NCBI RefSeq assembly: GCF_001905825.1 | Contig: NZ_LIVV01000004.1 | Coordinates: forward strand, 310,001-374,000 | Length of the DNA stretch: 64,000 nucleotides | Reading direction: 5' to 3' | Origin: Streptomyces sp. CB02009 | GTDB taxonomy: Bacteria; Actinomycetota; Actinomycetes; Streptomycetales; Streptomycetaceae | Part shown: positions 7,473 through 14,852 of the stretch, piece by piece | How the letters are laid out: every line of letters starts with the position of its first letter | Position numbering within the stretch: the first letter of the stretch is position 1 | Made by a program: the position numbers and the translations under genes | Notes under the pieces: generated by a model | What the model was told of the DNA's origin: nothing | The model's database searches: none | The model's input: only the letters and a program-made list of their open reading frames with translations

Positions 7473-9557
7473 ATGGGTATTCGGAGCATGCTGCGCAAGG
7501 TGTTCGGCCGAGACCGCGAGGAATCCCCGGCAACCTCCGTCGTCCCGCCCCAGACGCGTGAGACCACGTCGACGGCGACGGCAACGGCGACGGCTTCGCC
7601 TTCGGAGCCGGAGCCGGTGCCGGTGCCGGTGGCGGTGACGGTGACGTCCGAGGAGCCGGTCGCGGCCGCGAGGGCCACGGCGTCGACCGGGACCACGGAC
7701 ACCTCGGAGGCGGTGGCCCGCCGGGCGGCGGACGACCTGGTGGCGGCGTCGTTCGACAACCCGCAGATCCCGCGGGCCCGGGCGAAGACCCCGTCGCCGA
7801 CAGCGGAGAAGCCGATCGCGGAGACGGAGAAGCCGGTCGCCGAGGCGGACAAGCCCGTCACCGAGACGGAGAAGCTGGTCGCGGAGGCGGACAAGCCCGT
7901 CGCCGAGGCGGACAAGCCGGTTGCGAAGACGGACAAGCCGGTTGCCGCTGCCGCTGTCGCTGCCGTCGAGGAGACGCCGGCGGTCGAGGCGGAGGCGCCT
8001 GCCGCGGCTGCGGAGGCCGCGCCGGTCGAGACGCCCGTGGCTGAGGTGGAGGTGACGGCGAAGGCCGACGCACCCACCGCCGAGGTGGAGGCGTCGGTGA
8101 ACGATGCGGAGGCGCCTGCCGCCGCCGCGGAGGCCGCGCCGGTCGAGACGCCCGTGGCTGAGGCGGAGGTGACGGCCGAGGCCGACGCGCCTGCCGACGC
8201 TGCGGAGCTCGCGCCGGTCGAGGCGCCTGCGGCGGACGCCGCCGCGACCGCCGAAGCCCCGGCGGAGCCCGAGGCTGCTGCCACTGCGCCCGAGGCGGAG
8301 ATCGCGTCCACGGAGGCGGCCGAGCCGCAGGCCGTGGAGCCGGTGGAGGCACCGGTGGCCGAGGTGTCGGCGGAGCCGGAGGCCGAGGCCGTCGAGCCGG
8401 AACCGGCGGCGACCGCCGTCGAGGCGGAAGCAACCGCCGCCGTCGAGCCCGAGGTCGAGGCGACCACGGCTGCTGACGTCGAGGTCGAGGCGGAGGCGAG
8501 CGCGGCTGCCGAGGCCGAGCCGAGCACCGCCGCCGAGCCCGAGGCCGTTGCGGCCGTGGCCGCCGACACGGCGACGGAGCCGGAAGCCGCCGAGGAGCCG
8601 CAGACGGAGCAGGCCGAGCCCGAGGCTGCGGCCGAGCCGCAGGCCGACGAACCCGCCGCCGAAGCGACCGACGTCGTCGCCGACGCTCCCGCCCCCGAGG
8701 CTGAGCCCGCCCCGCAGGAGCAGGGCACCGAGCCCGAGGCCGCCGTCGTCGCCGACGACGCGACCCCGGCGGCGGAAGCCGCCGAGGAGCCGCAGACGGA
8801 GCAGGCCGAGCCCGAGGCTGCGGCTGAGCCGCAGGCGGAGCCCGAGGCCGCTGCGGCGGAGCCGGAGGCCGCCCCCGAGGCGCCCGCCCCGCAGCCCGCC
8901 TTCGCCGCCGCCACGGCCGGCGTCGCCGTCCCCGCGCACCTGGCCGACGCCCACGCCGCCGCCGCCGCGCAGCTGGAGGCGCAGGGGCTCGCCGGGGCAC
9001 GGGCCGCCGTGTACCTCGTCGTCGACCGGTCCGGTTCGATGCGCGGGTACTTCAAGGACGGTTCCGTGCAGCGGCTCGCCGAGCAGGTGACCGCGCTCGC
9101 GGCGCACCTCGACGAGGACGCCACCGTCACGACCGTGTTCTTCTCGACGGACATCGACGGGACGGTCGAGCTGACCCCGGCCGGCCTCACGCCGACCCGT
9201 ATCGACGAGGTCAACTCCACCCTCGGCCGCCTGGGCCGGACCAACTACCACCGCGCCGTGGAAGAGGTCCTCGCCCACCACGAGAAGGCCGACCCGACCC
9301 GTACCGCCCTGGTCGTCTTCCAGACCGACGGCGCGCCGGAGTCGAAGACCGCCGCCACCGCGGCCCTGGCCGAGGCGGCGGAGCGTCCGCTGCACTGGCG
9401 GTTCGTGGTCTGGGGCGAGGAGGACAACAAGGCCTTCGACTTCGTCCGGAAGCTCGACGGCACTCCTCGTACCGCCGCGTACTTCGCGGGCACGGCCCCG
9501 GCCGGGACCGCGCACGCGGCCTTCTACGCCGGCCTGCTCGCGGGTCTGGAGTTCTGA
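7473..9557 (+). CDS. VWA domain protein with long Ala/Glu/Pro-rich N-terminal tract (TerF-like)
   Basis: A 694-residue protein. Residues 1-15 (MGIRSMLRKVFGRDRE) are basic. About residues 20-490 are low-complexity Ala/Glu/Pro/Val sequence with repeated blocks. The C-terminal 180 residues form a von Willebrand A domain with the MIDAS motif DRSGSM (near 515), then FFSTDIDGT, a TNYHRAVEEV segment and FQTDGAPESK. This is the vWA type found with tellurite-resistance/TerD proteins in actinobacteria. It binds a divalent metal and probably mediates protein-protein contacts. ATG 7473 is preceded by AAAGGG; ATG 7455 in the same frame is an alternative. The gene appears alone and ends in a strong hairpin. 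Confidence 0.8.
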   Translation: MGIRSMLRKVFGRDREESPATSVVPPQTRETTSTATATATASPSEPEPVPVPVAVTVTSEEPVAAARATASTGTTDTSEAVARRAADDLVAASFDNPQIPRARAKTPSPTAEKPIAETEKPVAEADKPVTETEKLVAEADKPVAEADKPVAKTDKPVAAAAVAAVEETPAVEAEAPAAAAEAAPVETPVAEVEVTAKADAPTAEVEASVNDAEAPAAAAEAAPVETPVAEAEVTAEADAPADAAELAPVEAPAADAAATAEAPAEPEAAATAPEAEIASTEAAEPQAVEPVEAPVAEVSAEPEAEAVEPEPAATAVEAEATAAVEPEVEATTAADVEVEAEASAAAEAEPSTAAEPEAVAAVAADTATEPEAAEEPQTEQAEPEAAAEPQADEPAAEATDVVADAPAPEAEPAPQEQGTEPEAAVVADDATPAAEAAEEPQTEQAEPEAAAEPQAEPEAAAAEPEAAPEAPAPQPAFAAATAGVAVPAHLADAHAAAAAQLEAQGLAGARAAVYLVVDRSGSMRGYFKDGSVQRLAEQVTALAAHLDEDATVTTVFFSTDIDGTVELTPAGLTPTRIDEVNSTLGRLGRTNYHRAVEEVLAHHEKADPTRTALVVFQTDGAPESKTAATAALAEAAERPLHWRFVVWGEEDNKAFDFVRKLDGTPRTAAYFAGTAPAGTAHAAFYAGLLAGLEF
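7991..8834 (+). repeat. In-frame coding repeats of the VWA protein
   Basis: Long near-identical blocks recur in frame. One of about 70 bp at 7991 recurs at 8108, an offset of 117 bp or 39 codons. Another of about 60 bp at 8581 recurs at 8773, an offset of 192 bp or 64 codons. The blocks encode EAPAAAAEAAPVETPVAE-type and AAEEPQTEQAEPEAAAEPQA-type segments. They are signs of expansion by recombination or slippage. Confidence 0.7.
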
Positions 9558-9580
9558 GGCTCACGCGAAGGAGTTCCACG

Positions 9581-9621
9581 GCGCGGGCCGGGTCCGGGAT
9601 CTTCCCGGGCCCGGCCCGCGC
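9581..9621 (+). terminator. Terminator after the VWA gene
   Basis: A 19-bp stem with one mismatch and a 3-base loop: GCGCGGGCCGGGTCCGGGA pairs with TCCCGGGCCCGGCCCGCGC. It lies 24 bases after the stop codon. Confidence 0.7.
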
Positions 9622-9678
9622 GCGTGAGCCCCGCGCGCGTGAGCCCCGCGCGCGTGAGCCCCGCGCGCGTGAGCCCCA
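9619..9678. repeat. Four tandem copies of a 15-bp repeat
   Basis: CGCGCGTGAGCCCCG is repeated exactly three times and a fourth time with one changed end base, directly after the VWA terminator. It has no open coding role and no adjacent regulator. It is probably a slippage product. Confidence 0.75.
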
Positions 9679-9802
9679 CCGCACAAAGCCCCGCCACCAG
9701 TCCCCGCGGCGCGAACCCCCCGCCCGGACCCCGGCAGAATCCTTTTTCTCTTCCTGTGCGGCATTCGGGTGATATTCAGCATCCGCTGAGTTTCCCCGCC
9801 CC

Positions 9803-9808
9803 TAAGAT
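9803..9808 (+). promoter_or_regulatory. -10 element for a leaderless hydroxylase transcript
   Basis: TAAGAT ends six bases before the GTG at 9815, so transcription is predicted to begin at or next to the start codon. No Shine-Dalgarno sequence is present, which fits a leaderless mRNA. No convincing -35 is visible. Confidence 0.45.
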
Positions 9809-9814
9809 CCACTC

Positions 9815-11038
9815 GTGACAGCAAGTCAACAGCCTTTACCCGCACCGGACATGACCCGTTCCGCCGACGTGGTCATCCTCGGCGCGGGCCCCGCCGGGCT
9901 GGTGCTCGGGAACCTCCTCCTCCGCAGCGGCGTCGACTGCGTCGTCCTGGAGCGGGCGAGCCGTGAGCACGTGCAGCAGCGGGCGCGGGCCGGTTTCCTC
10001 GCCCCGCACACCGCCCGTGTCCTCGCCCGGCACGGCCTCGACGAGGGGCTGCGCAAGCGCGGGCAGGAGCACGGCGTCTGCGAGTTCCGCACCGAGAGCG
10101 GACGGTTCCGCCTCGACTACGCCCGGCTCGGCACGGGCGAACCGCACACCGTCTATCCGCAGCACGACCTGGTCACCGATCTCGTCCGGCTCTTCCTCGG
10201 GGCCGGCGGGCGGATCCGCTTCGACACCGAGGCCCTCGACGTGACCGGCCTCGACGGCCCGCGCCCCTCGGTGGCCGTACGCGAGCCGGACGGCGGCACC
10301 GCGCACTGGCGGGCGCGGTACGTCGCCGCCTGCGACGGGCGGTACGGGGCGGGACGCCGCTCGCTGCCGCCCGGCGCGGTGCGGCACCACCACCGCGACC
10401 ACGGGGTCACATGGCTGGGACTCCTCGCGGAGGCGCCCCCGAGCCTGGACGCCGTCGGATACGCCACGCACGCCCGGGGATTCGCGGGCCACATGGCGCG
10501 CTCGCCCGAGGTCACCCGCTACTACCTCCAGTGCCCGCGGGGCACCGTGCCGGACGACTGGCCCGACGAGCGGGTGTGGGACGAGCTCGACCTGCGGATG
10601 CGGGCCGAGGAGTTCGGGCCGCTGCGACGGGGCGGCATCCTGCAGCGGACGGTGGTCGACTTCGAGTCGGACGTCCTCGAACCGCTGCGCCACGGCCCCC
10701 TGTTCCTCGTCGGCGACGCCGCGAGCCTGCTGAGCCCCTCCGCCGCGAAGGGGGCCAACCTCGCCGTCCTCGAGGCGGAGCTCCTCGGCCGCGCCCTCGC
10801 CGACGACCTGCTGCACGGGGACTCCGCTGGACTCGACGCGTACTCGGAGCGGTGTCTCGCGCACATCTGGCGCGCGCAGGAGTTCTCGCACTGGATGATC
10901 CAGCTCCTGCACCGCGTGCCCGGCCCCGACGGCGGCACCTCCCCCTTCCAGGAGGGGCTGCGCCGCGCCCGTATGGAGGCGCTGCGGAACTCCCGGAGCC
11001 AGCAGGACTGGTTCGCCGAGAACTACGTCGGCGTCTGA
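9815..11038 (+). CDS. PobA-like flavin-dependent aromatic hydroxylase
   Basis: A 407-residue class A flavoprotein monooxygenase. The FAD dinucleotide motif GAGPAG is at residues 22-27. WLGLLAEAPP, the Tyr in GYATHARGFA, TRYYLQCP and DWPDERVWDEL align with 4-hydroxybenzoate 3-monooxygenase. The flavin-binding segment reads GDAASLLSPSAAKGANLA where PobA has GDAAHIVPPTGAKGLNLA. The terminal AENYVG of PobA is kept. It should insert a hydroxyl ortho to a phenolic OH using NAD(P)H and oxygen; the altered pocket means the substrate may not be 4-hydroxybenzoate. Codon 8 is TTA (9836-9838), the bldA-dependent leucine codon. GTG 9815 is favoured because a -10 lies just upstream; ATG 9851 would exclude the TTA. 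A methyltransferase gene follows after 169 bases. Confidence 0.85.
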   Translation: MTASQQPLPAPDMTRSADVVILGAGPAGLVLGNLLLRSGVDCVVLERASREHVQQRARAGFLAPHTARVLARHGLDEGLRKRGQEHGVCEFRTESGRFRLDYARLGTGEPHTVYPQHDLVTDLVRLFLGAGGRIRFDTEALDVTGLDGPRPSVAVREPDGGTAHWRARYVAACDGRYGAGRRSLPPGAVRHHHRDHGVTWLGLLAEAPPSLDAVGYATHARGFAGHMARSPEVTRYYLQCPRGTVPDDWPDERVWDELDLRMRAEEFGPLRRGGILQRTVVDFESDVLEPLRHGPLFLVGDAASLLSPSAAKGANLAVLEAELLGRALADDLLHGDSAGLDAYSERCLAHIWRAQEFSHWMIQLLHRVPGPDGGTSPFQEGLRRARMEALRNSRSQQDWFAENYVGV

Positions 11039-11133
11039 CCCCCGTCGTCCCTCCCGCCTTCATTCCCTCCCCCCACTCCCCCTCCCGTACGGCCGTGGAG
11101 AGCCCGGTCCCGCCCCCGGCGACCGTGGCTCCG

Positions 11134-11166
11134 CCCTGCCCTGCCTTGCCCTGCCCTGCCCTGCCC
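11134..11166. repeat. CCCTG pentanucleotide tandem repeat
   Basis: Six consecutive CCCTG units, one reading CCTTG, lie in the gap between the hydroxylase and methyltransferase genes, about 40 bases upstream of the methyltransferase start. A length-variable spacer is possible. Confidence 0.7.
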
Positions 11167-11207
11167 GCATTCCGCCGTCCCTTCCCCTCCCCGAAGGAAC
11201 CCCCGCG

Positions 11208-12890
11208 ATGACGACCACCACCCCGGCCCGCACCGATGTCGAGCGGCTGCGCGCCGCCGCCGATTTCGTACGGGAGCAGGAGACGCCCGACCTGTTGGCG
11301 CGCGTCCTGCCCGGACTCGACGGCCCCGAGCTGCGGGCGATGACCGAACGGTGCCGGTTCGCGCACGCCGCGCTGCTCGTCTCCCCGCCCGACGGACAGG
11401 CCCTCCGCACGCAGCTGGCCGCCGCCGGGCTGTCGCCGGACGGCGAGGCGCGGCCGAGCGTGGTGGTGCGGGACCGGCTGGCGGCACGGCACGGACGGGA
11501 GGCCGGAGAGCTGGACGTACGCATCCTCCGCCCGGCGGTGTACGGGCCGGGCGGCGAGCGGCGGGCGGTGGAGGTGTTCGTGCTGACCGATCCGGCGGGG
11601 TCGGCGGCGGACGTCGCCGCCGAGGAGCGGGCCGCCGACCGGGAGGCCCATCTGGCGTTCGACGTCGAGCGGCCGGACCCGCTGGTGCTGCGCGGGCTGC
11701 GGGCGGGCTTCCTGCGCCACGGAGCGGCGCCGGACGGCGGCGGCTACAACCCGCACGAGGACGGCACCGTCTTCTACTTCGCCGCGCCCGAGGAGACGAA
11801 GACGCCCTACCGGCGGGTGGAGCTGTACGCGCGCGGCGACCACCGGGACGTCCTGGCCGAGCACCTCGCCGGGCGGCCGTCCGCGCATCCGGCGGAAACG
11901 CTCCTTCGCCTGCTGACCGGGGCCTGGACCACACAGGCGCTGGCGGTGTGCGCGGAGCTGCGGCTGCCGGAGGCGATGAGCCCGTCCACCGCGCGCGGGG
12001 CCGGGGAGCTGGCACCCCTGGTCGGCGCCCGGACGGAGAACCTGGCGACGCTGCTCCGGTACCTCGCCATGGTGGGGGTGGTGGCCGAGGAGCCCGGCGC
12101 GCGGGGCACGTTCCGGCTGACGGAGGCGGGGCTGCTGCTGCGCGAGGACGCCGAGGGATCGGTGCGGGCGCTGGCGCTGATGTACGGCGGGCCGTTCTAC
12201 GAGTCCTTCGCCCGGCTCGCGCACACCGTGCGGACGGGGGAGCCGGGCTTCGAGGACCGGTACGGCGAGAACCACTTCGACCACTTCGCACGCGACCCCG
12301 AGCTCGCCGCCCGGTTCGACCGGTCGATGACGGCGAGCGCCCCGATGTTCGACCCGCTGCCTCAGCACCCGGTCGTCGCGGCGGCCGCCGCCGCCGGCCG
12401 TACCGTCGTGGACATCGCCGGAGGCACCGGGGAGCTCCTCGGGCGTCTCCTCACCGCGCACCCCGCCCTGCGCGGGGTCCTCCTCGAACGCGCCCACGTG
12501 GTCGAGGCGGCCAGGACCCGGCTCGGCACCGTCGCGGAGCGGTGTGCCTTCGTGACCGGCGACTTCGCGGACGTGCCGCCGGACGGGGACGTGTACGTGC
12601 TCTCCCGGGTCCTGCACGACTGGGACGACGAGCGGTGCCGGGCGATCCTGCGCCACTGCGCGGCCGCGATGCCGCCGGAGGCCGACCTGCTGATCGTGGA
12701 GCGTCTGCTGCCCGTGGATCCCGCGCCCTCGCTGGCGACGGCCTGGGACCTCCACATGATGTGCAACACGGGAGGGCGGGAGCGGACGGCAGCCGGGTAC
12801 GCCGGGCTGCTCGCCGACGCCGGGCTCACCCTCGTCGGCCACAGCCCGCTGCCCCTGGAGGCCCACGTGCTGCACGCCCGCCGGCTGTAG
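11208..12890 (+). CDS. Two-part protein: unknown N-terminal domain + SAM-dependent O-methyltransferase
   Basis: A 560-residue protein with GAAGGAA before ATG 11208. Residues about 225-560 form a standard small-molecule O-methyltransferase: a helical dimerisation region starting AETLLRLLTGAWTTQALAVC, SAM motif I VVDIAGGTGELLGRLL (near 400), and SRVLHDWDDERC (near 465) with the His-Asp pair typical of the catalytic region. The first 215 residues form an extra domain I do not recognise (RAAADFVREQETPDLLARVL ... VYGPGGERRAVEVFVLTD). Ordinary enzymes of this family are about 340 residues. Pairing with the PobA-like hydroxylase suggests hydroxylation followed by O-methylation of an aromatic, probably in a small specialised pathway. 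This is inferred from context. Confidence 0.8.
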   Translation: MTTTTPARTDVERLRAAADFVREQETPDLLARVLPGLDGPELRAMTERCRFAHAALLVSPPDGQALRTQLAAAGLSPDGEARPSVVVRDRLAARHGREAGELDVRILRPAVYGPGGERRAVEVFVLTDPAGSAADVAAEERAADREAHLAFDVERPDPLVLRGLRAGFLRHGAAPDGGGYNPHEDGTVFYFAAPEETKTPYRRVELYARGDHRDVLAEHLAGRPSAHPAETLLRLLTGAWTTQALAVCAELRLPEAMSPSTARGAGELAPLVGARTENLATLLRYLAMVGVVAEEPGARGTFRLTEAGLLLREDAEGSVRALALMYGGPFYESFARLAHTVRTGEPGFEDRYGENHFDHFARDPELAARFDRSMTASAPMFDPLPQHPVVAAAAAAGRTVVDIAGGTGELLGRLLTAHPALRGVLLERAHVVEAARTRLGTVAERCAFVTGDFADVPPDGDVYVLSRVLHDWDDERCRAILRHCAAAMPPEADLLIVERLLPVDPAPSLATAWDLHMMCNTGGRERTAAGYAGLLADAGLTLVGHSPLPLEAHVLHARRL

Positions 12891-12961
12891 GGCGTCAGGA
12901 GGCGGTAGCGGTGCTGGTGGCGGCGGTGCTGCTGGTGACGGCGGCGGTCACCGGCAGGGCT

Positions 12962-14110
12962 TCACGGCGAGGCGGTGCCGGTGACGGCGGCGGCGGCGCT
13001 CACCGGCAGGGTCACCGTCACCACCAGGCCGCCGCCCTCCCCCGCGCCCCGGGCCACCGCCCGCACCCGCCCCCCGTGCGCCTCCGCGATCGACCGCACG
13101 ATGGACAGGCCGAGCCCCGCGCCCGGCCCCATCCGGTCCCGCCCCTCGCCGCGCCGGAACGGTTCGAAGAGCCCGGCCACCTCGTCGGGCGGGACGACCG
13201 GCCCCGTGTTGGTCACCGTGAGCACCCCGCCCTCGGCCCGTACGCCGACGGTGCCGTCCGGCACGTTGTAGGCGACGGCGTTCGCGACGAGGTTCCGTAC
13301 GAGCTGCCCGAGCAGCACCCGGCTGCCCCGTACGACCCCGCCGTCGGCCACGACCTCCGCGTCCGCCCACTCCTCCTCGGCGAGCTCCCCGAGCCGCACG
13401 TCCTCGCGTTCGGCGAGGCCCCGCTCGCTGCGGGCGAGCAGCAGCAGACCGTCGATGAGGCGTTCGCTGCGGCGGTTGGCGTCGAGGAGGACCTGCCGCA
13501 CGTCGCAGCTGTCGGCCAGACCCACCTGGATCGCGGCGCGCTGGGTGGCGAGGGGGGTGCGGAGCTCGTGGGAGGCGTTGGCGATGAACCGGCGCTGGCT
13601 GTCGAAGGCGGTCTCCAGGCGGCCGAGCAGCGCGTCGATGGTGTCGCCGAGTTCCTTGAGCTCGTCGTCGGGTCCGGTGACGGCGATCCGGTCGTGCAGG
13701 TTGCGTTCGGAGAGGCGGGCGGCGCGGGCGGTCATCTCGTGCACGGGCCGGAGCACCCGTCCGGCGGTCCACCACCCGACGACGACGGCGCAGCAGGCCA
13801 TGCCGAGCAGGGCGAGGGCCGACCACATGAGCATCTGCTCGGCGGCGGCGCGGCTGATGTCGTCCCCCAGCTCGTACGCCTCGACGACGGCGACCCCGTT
13901 CGTGACACCGCTCCCGGCACCGTCGGCGAGACCGTGGGCGCGGGCCACGATCGCGTCGGTCTCGTCGTCCGTGCCGGCGAGGACGAGCAGGTTCACGACG
14001 AGCAGCAGCACCGTCCCGAGGACCAGGAAGGCGCCCCCGTACACGAGCGCGATCCGGGTCCGGATCGTGGAGCCGGACCCCAGGTATCCCGCGTCGCCGC
14101 CCGGCCTCAC
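12962..14110 (-). CDS. Sensor histidine kinase (OmpR-partner type)
   Basis: A 382-residue membrane kinase. It has a first membrane segment at about residues 15-38, a short extracellular loop, a second segment at about 75-100, then a HAMP-like linker. The HisKA box ANASHELRTPLA carries the phospho-accepting His, and a HATPase domain has NLVANAVAYN and GAGLGLSIVRSIAEAHGG. GTG 14110 overlaps the stop of the upstream response-regulator gene (GTGA), showing translational coupling. The stimulus is unknown; the sensor loop is only about 40-50 residues. Confidence 0.88.
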   Translation of the reverse strand: MRPGGDAGYLGSGSTIRTRIALVYGGAFLVLGTVLLLVVNLLVLAGTDDETDAIVARAHGLADGAGSGVTNGVAVVEAYELGDDISRAAAEQMLMWSALALLGMACCAVVVGWWTAGRVLRPVHEMTARAARLSERNLHDRIAVTGPDDELKELGDTIDALLGRLETAFDSQRRFIANASHELRTPLATQRAAIQVGLADSCDVRQVLLDANRRSERLIDGLLLLARSERGLAEREDVRLGELAEEEWADAEVVADGGVVRGSRVLLGQLVRNLVANAVAYNVPDGTVGVRAEGGVLTVTNTGPVVPPDEVAGLFEPFRRGEGRDRMGPGAGLGLSIVRSIAEAHGGRVRAVARGAGEGGGLVVTVTLPVSAAAAVTGTASP

Positions 14111-14763
14111 AGCTGGTACCCCACGCCCTGCACCGTCCTGATCAGCGCCGGCTCGCCGAGCTTCGCCCGCAGCTTGCTCATGCAGACGCGTACGGCGCCG
14201 GTGAAGGGGTCGGCGTGCGCGTCCCAGGCACGGTCGAGGAGCTCCTCGGCGGAGACGGCCGCGCCGTCGGCCTCCAGGAGGATCTGGAGGACGGAGAACT
14301 CCTTGGGGGAGAGGTCGAGGTCCCTGCCGTCGCGGGCGGCGGTCCGCCGGACGGTGTCCACGCGGAGCCCGTGCCGCTCCAGGAGCGGGGGCAGGGCCGC
14401 GCGGGCGGACCGGCGGCGCAGGGCGCGGACCCGGGAGACCAGCTCGGGGAACTCGAAGGGCTTGCCGAGGTAGTCGTCGGCGCCGAGGTCGAGGCCGGTG
14501 ACGCGGTCCTCGGTGGCGGTGGCGGCGGTCAGCATGAGGATGCGGGTCGGGGAGCCCTCGGCGAGGAGGCGGCGGGCGACGTCGTCGCCGTGGACGCGGG
14601 GGAGGTCGCGGTCGAGGACGAGGACGTCGTACGGGTGGAGCCCGAGGTGGTCGAGGGCGGCGTCGCCGCTGTGGACGGTGTCGACGGCGAAGCCCGCGCG
14701 CCGCAGACCGGTGGCGACGAGCTCGGCGAGGGGGCGTTCGTCCTCGGCTACCAGTACACGCAT
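14107..14763 (-). CDS. OmpR/PhoB family response regulator
   Basis: A 218-residue regulator beginning MRVLVAEDERPLAELVATGL. The receiver domain (1-115) has the acidic pair ED, the phospho-acceptor Asp in VLVLDRDLP, and the conserved Lys in DDYLGKPFEFPEL. A winged-helix Trans_reg_C domain (about 125-218) ends VRTVQGVGYQL. ATG 14763 has GAGGAGG nine bases upstream; an in-frame ATG at 14772 is too close to that site. The histidine kinase gene follows with a 4-base overlap, making a clear two-component pair. It is divergent from metG. Confidence 0.9.
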   Translation of the reverse strand: MRVLVAEDERPLAELVATGLRRAGFAVDTVHSGDAALDHLGLHPYDVLVLDRDLPRVHGDDVARRLLAEGSPTRILMLTAATATEDRVTGLDLGADDYLGKPFEFPELVSRVRALRRRSARAALPPLLERHGLRVDTVRRTAARDGRDLDLSPKEFSVLQILLEADGAAVSAEELLDRAWDAHADPFTGAVRVCMSKLRAKLGEPALIRTVQGVGYQL

Positions 14764-14839
14764 GGCCTCCATCCTCCTCGTGCCCGGCCCGTCGTCCGCC
14801 CCCGGGTTTATCGATGTGAGTGGATCTTCGTACGACCGT

Positions 14840-14845
14840 TAGGAT
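14840..14845 (+). promoter_or_regulatory. -10 element placing the metG start at the start codon
   Basis: TAGGAT lies seven bases before ATG 14853, with no ribosome site between them. This is consistent with leaderless transcription of metG. The -35 region is poor. Confidence 0.4.
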
Positions 14846-14852
14846 TTCGACC

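Noticed and set aside
7191..9515. Minus-strand frame opposite the VWA gene
   Set aside because: It is a Leu/Arg/Gly-repeat shadow of the plus-strand Ala/Glu tract; the VWA domain shows the plus strand is real.
9619..9678. 15-bp tandem repeats considered as a CRISPR or iteron array
   Set aside because: There are no spacers, and no replication initiator or origin features nearby.
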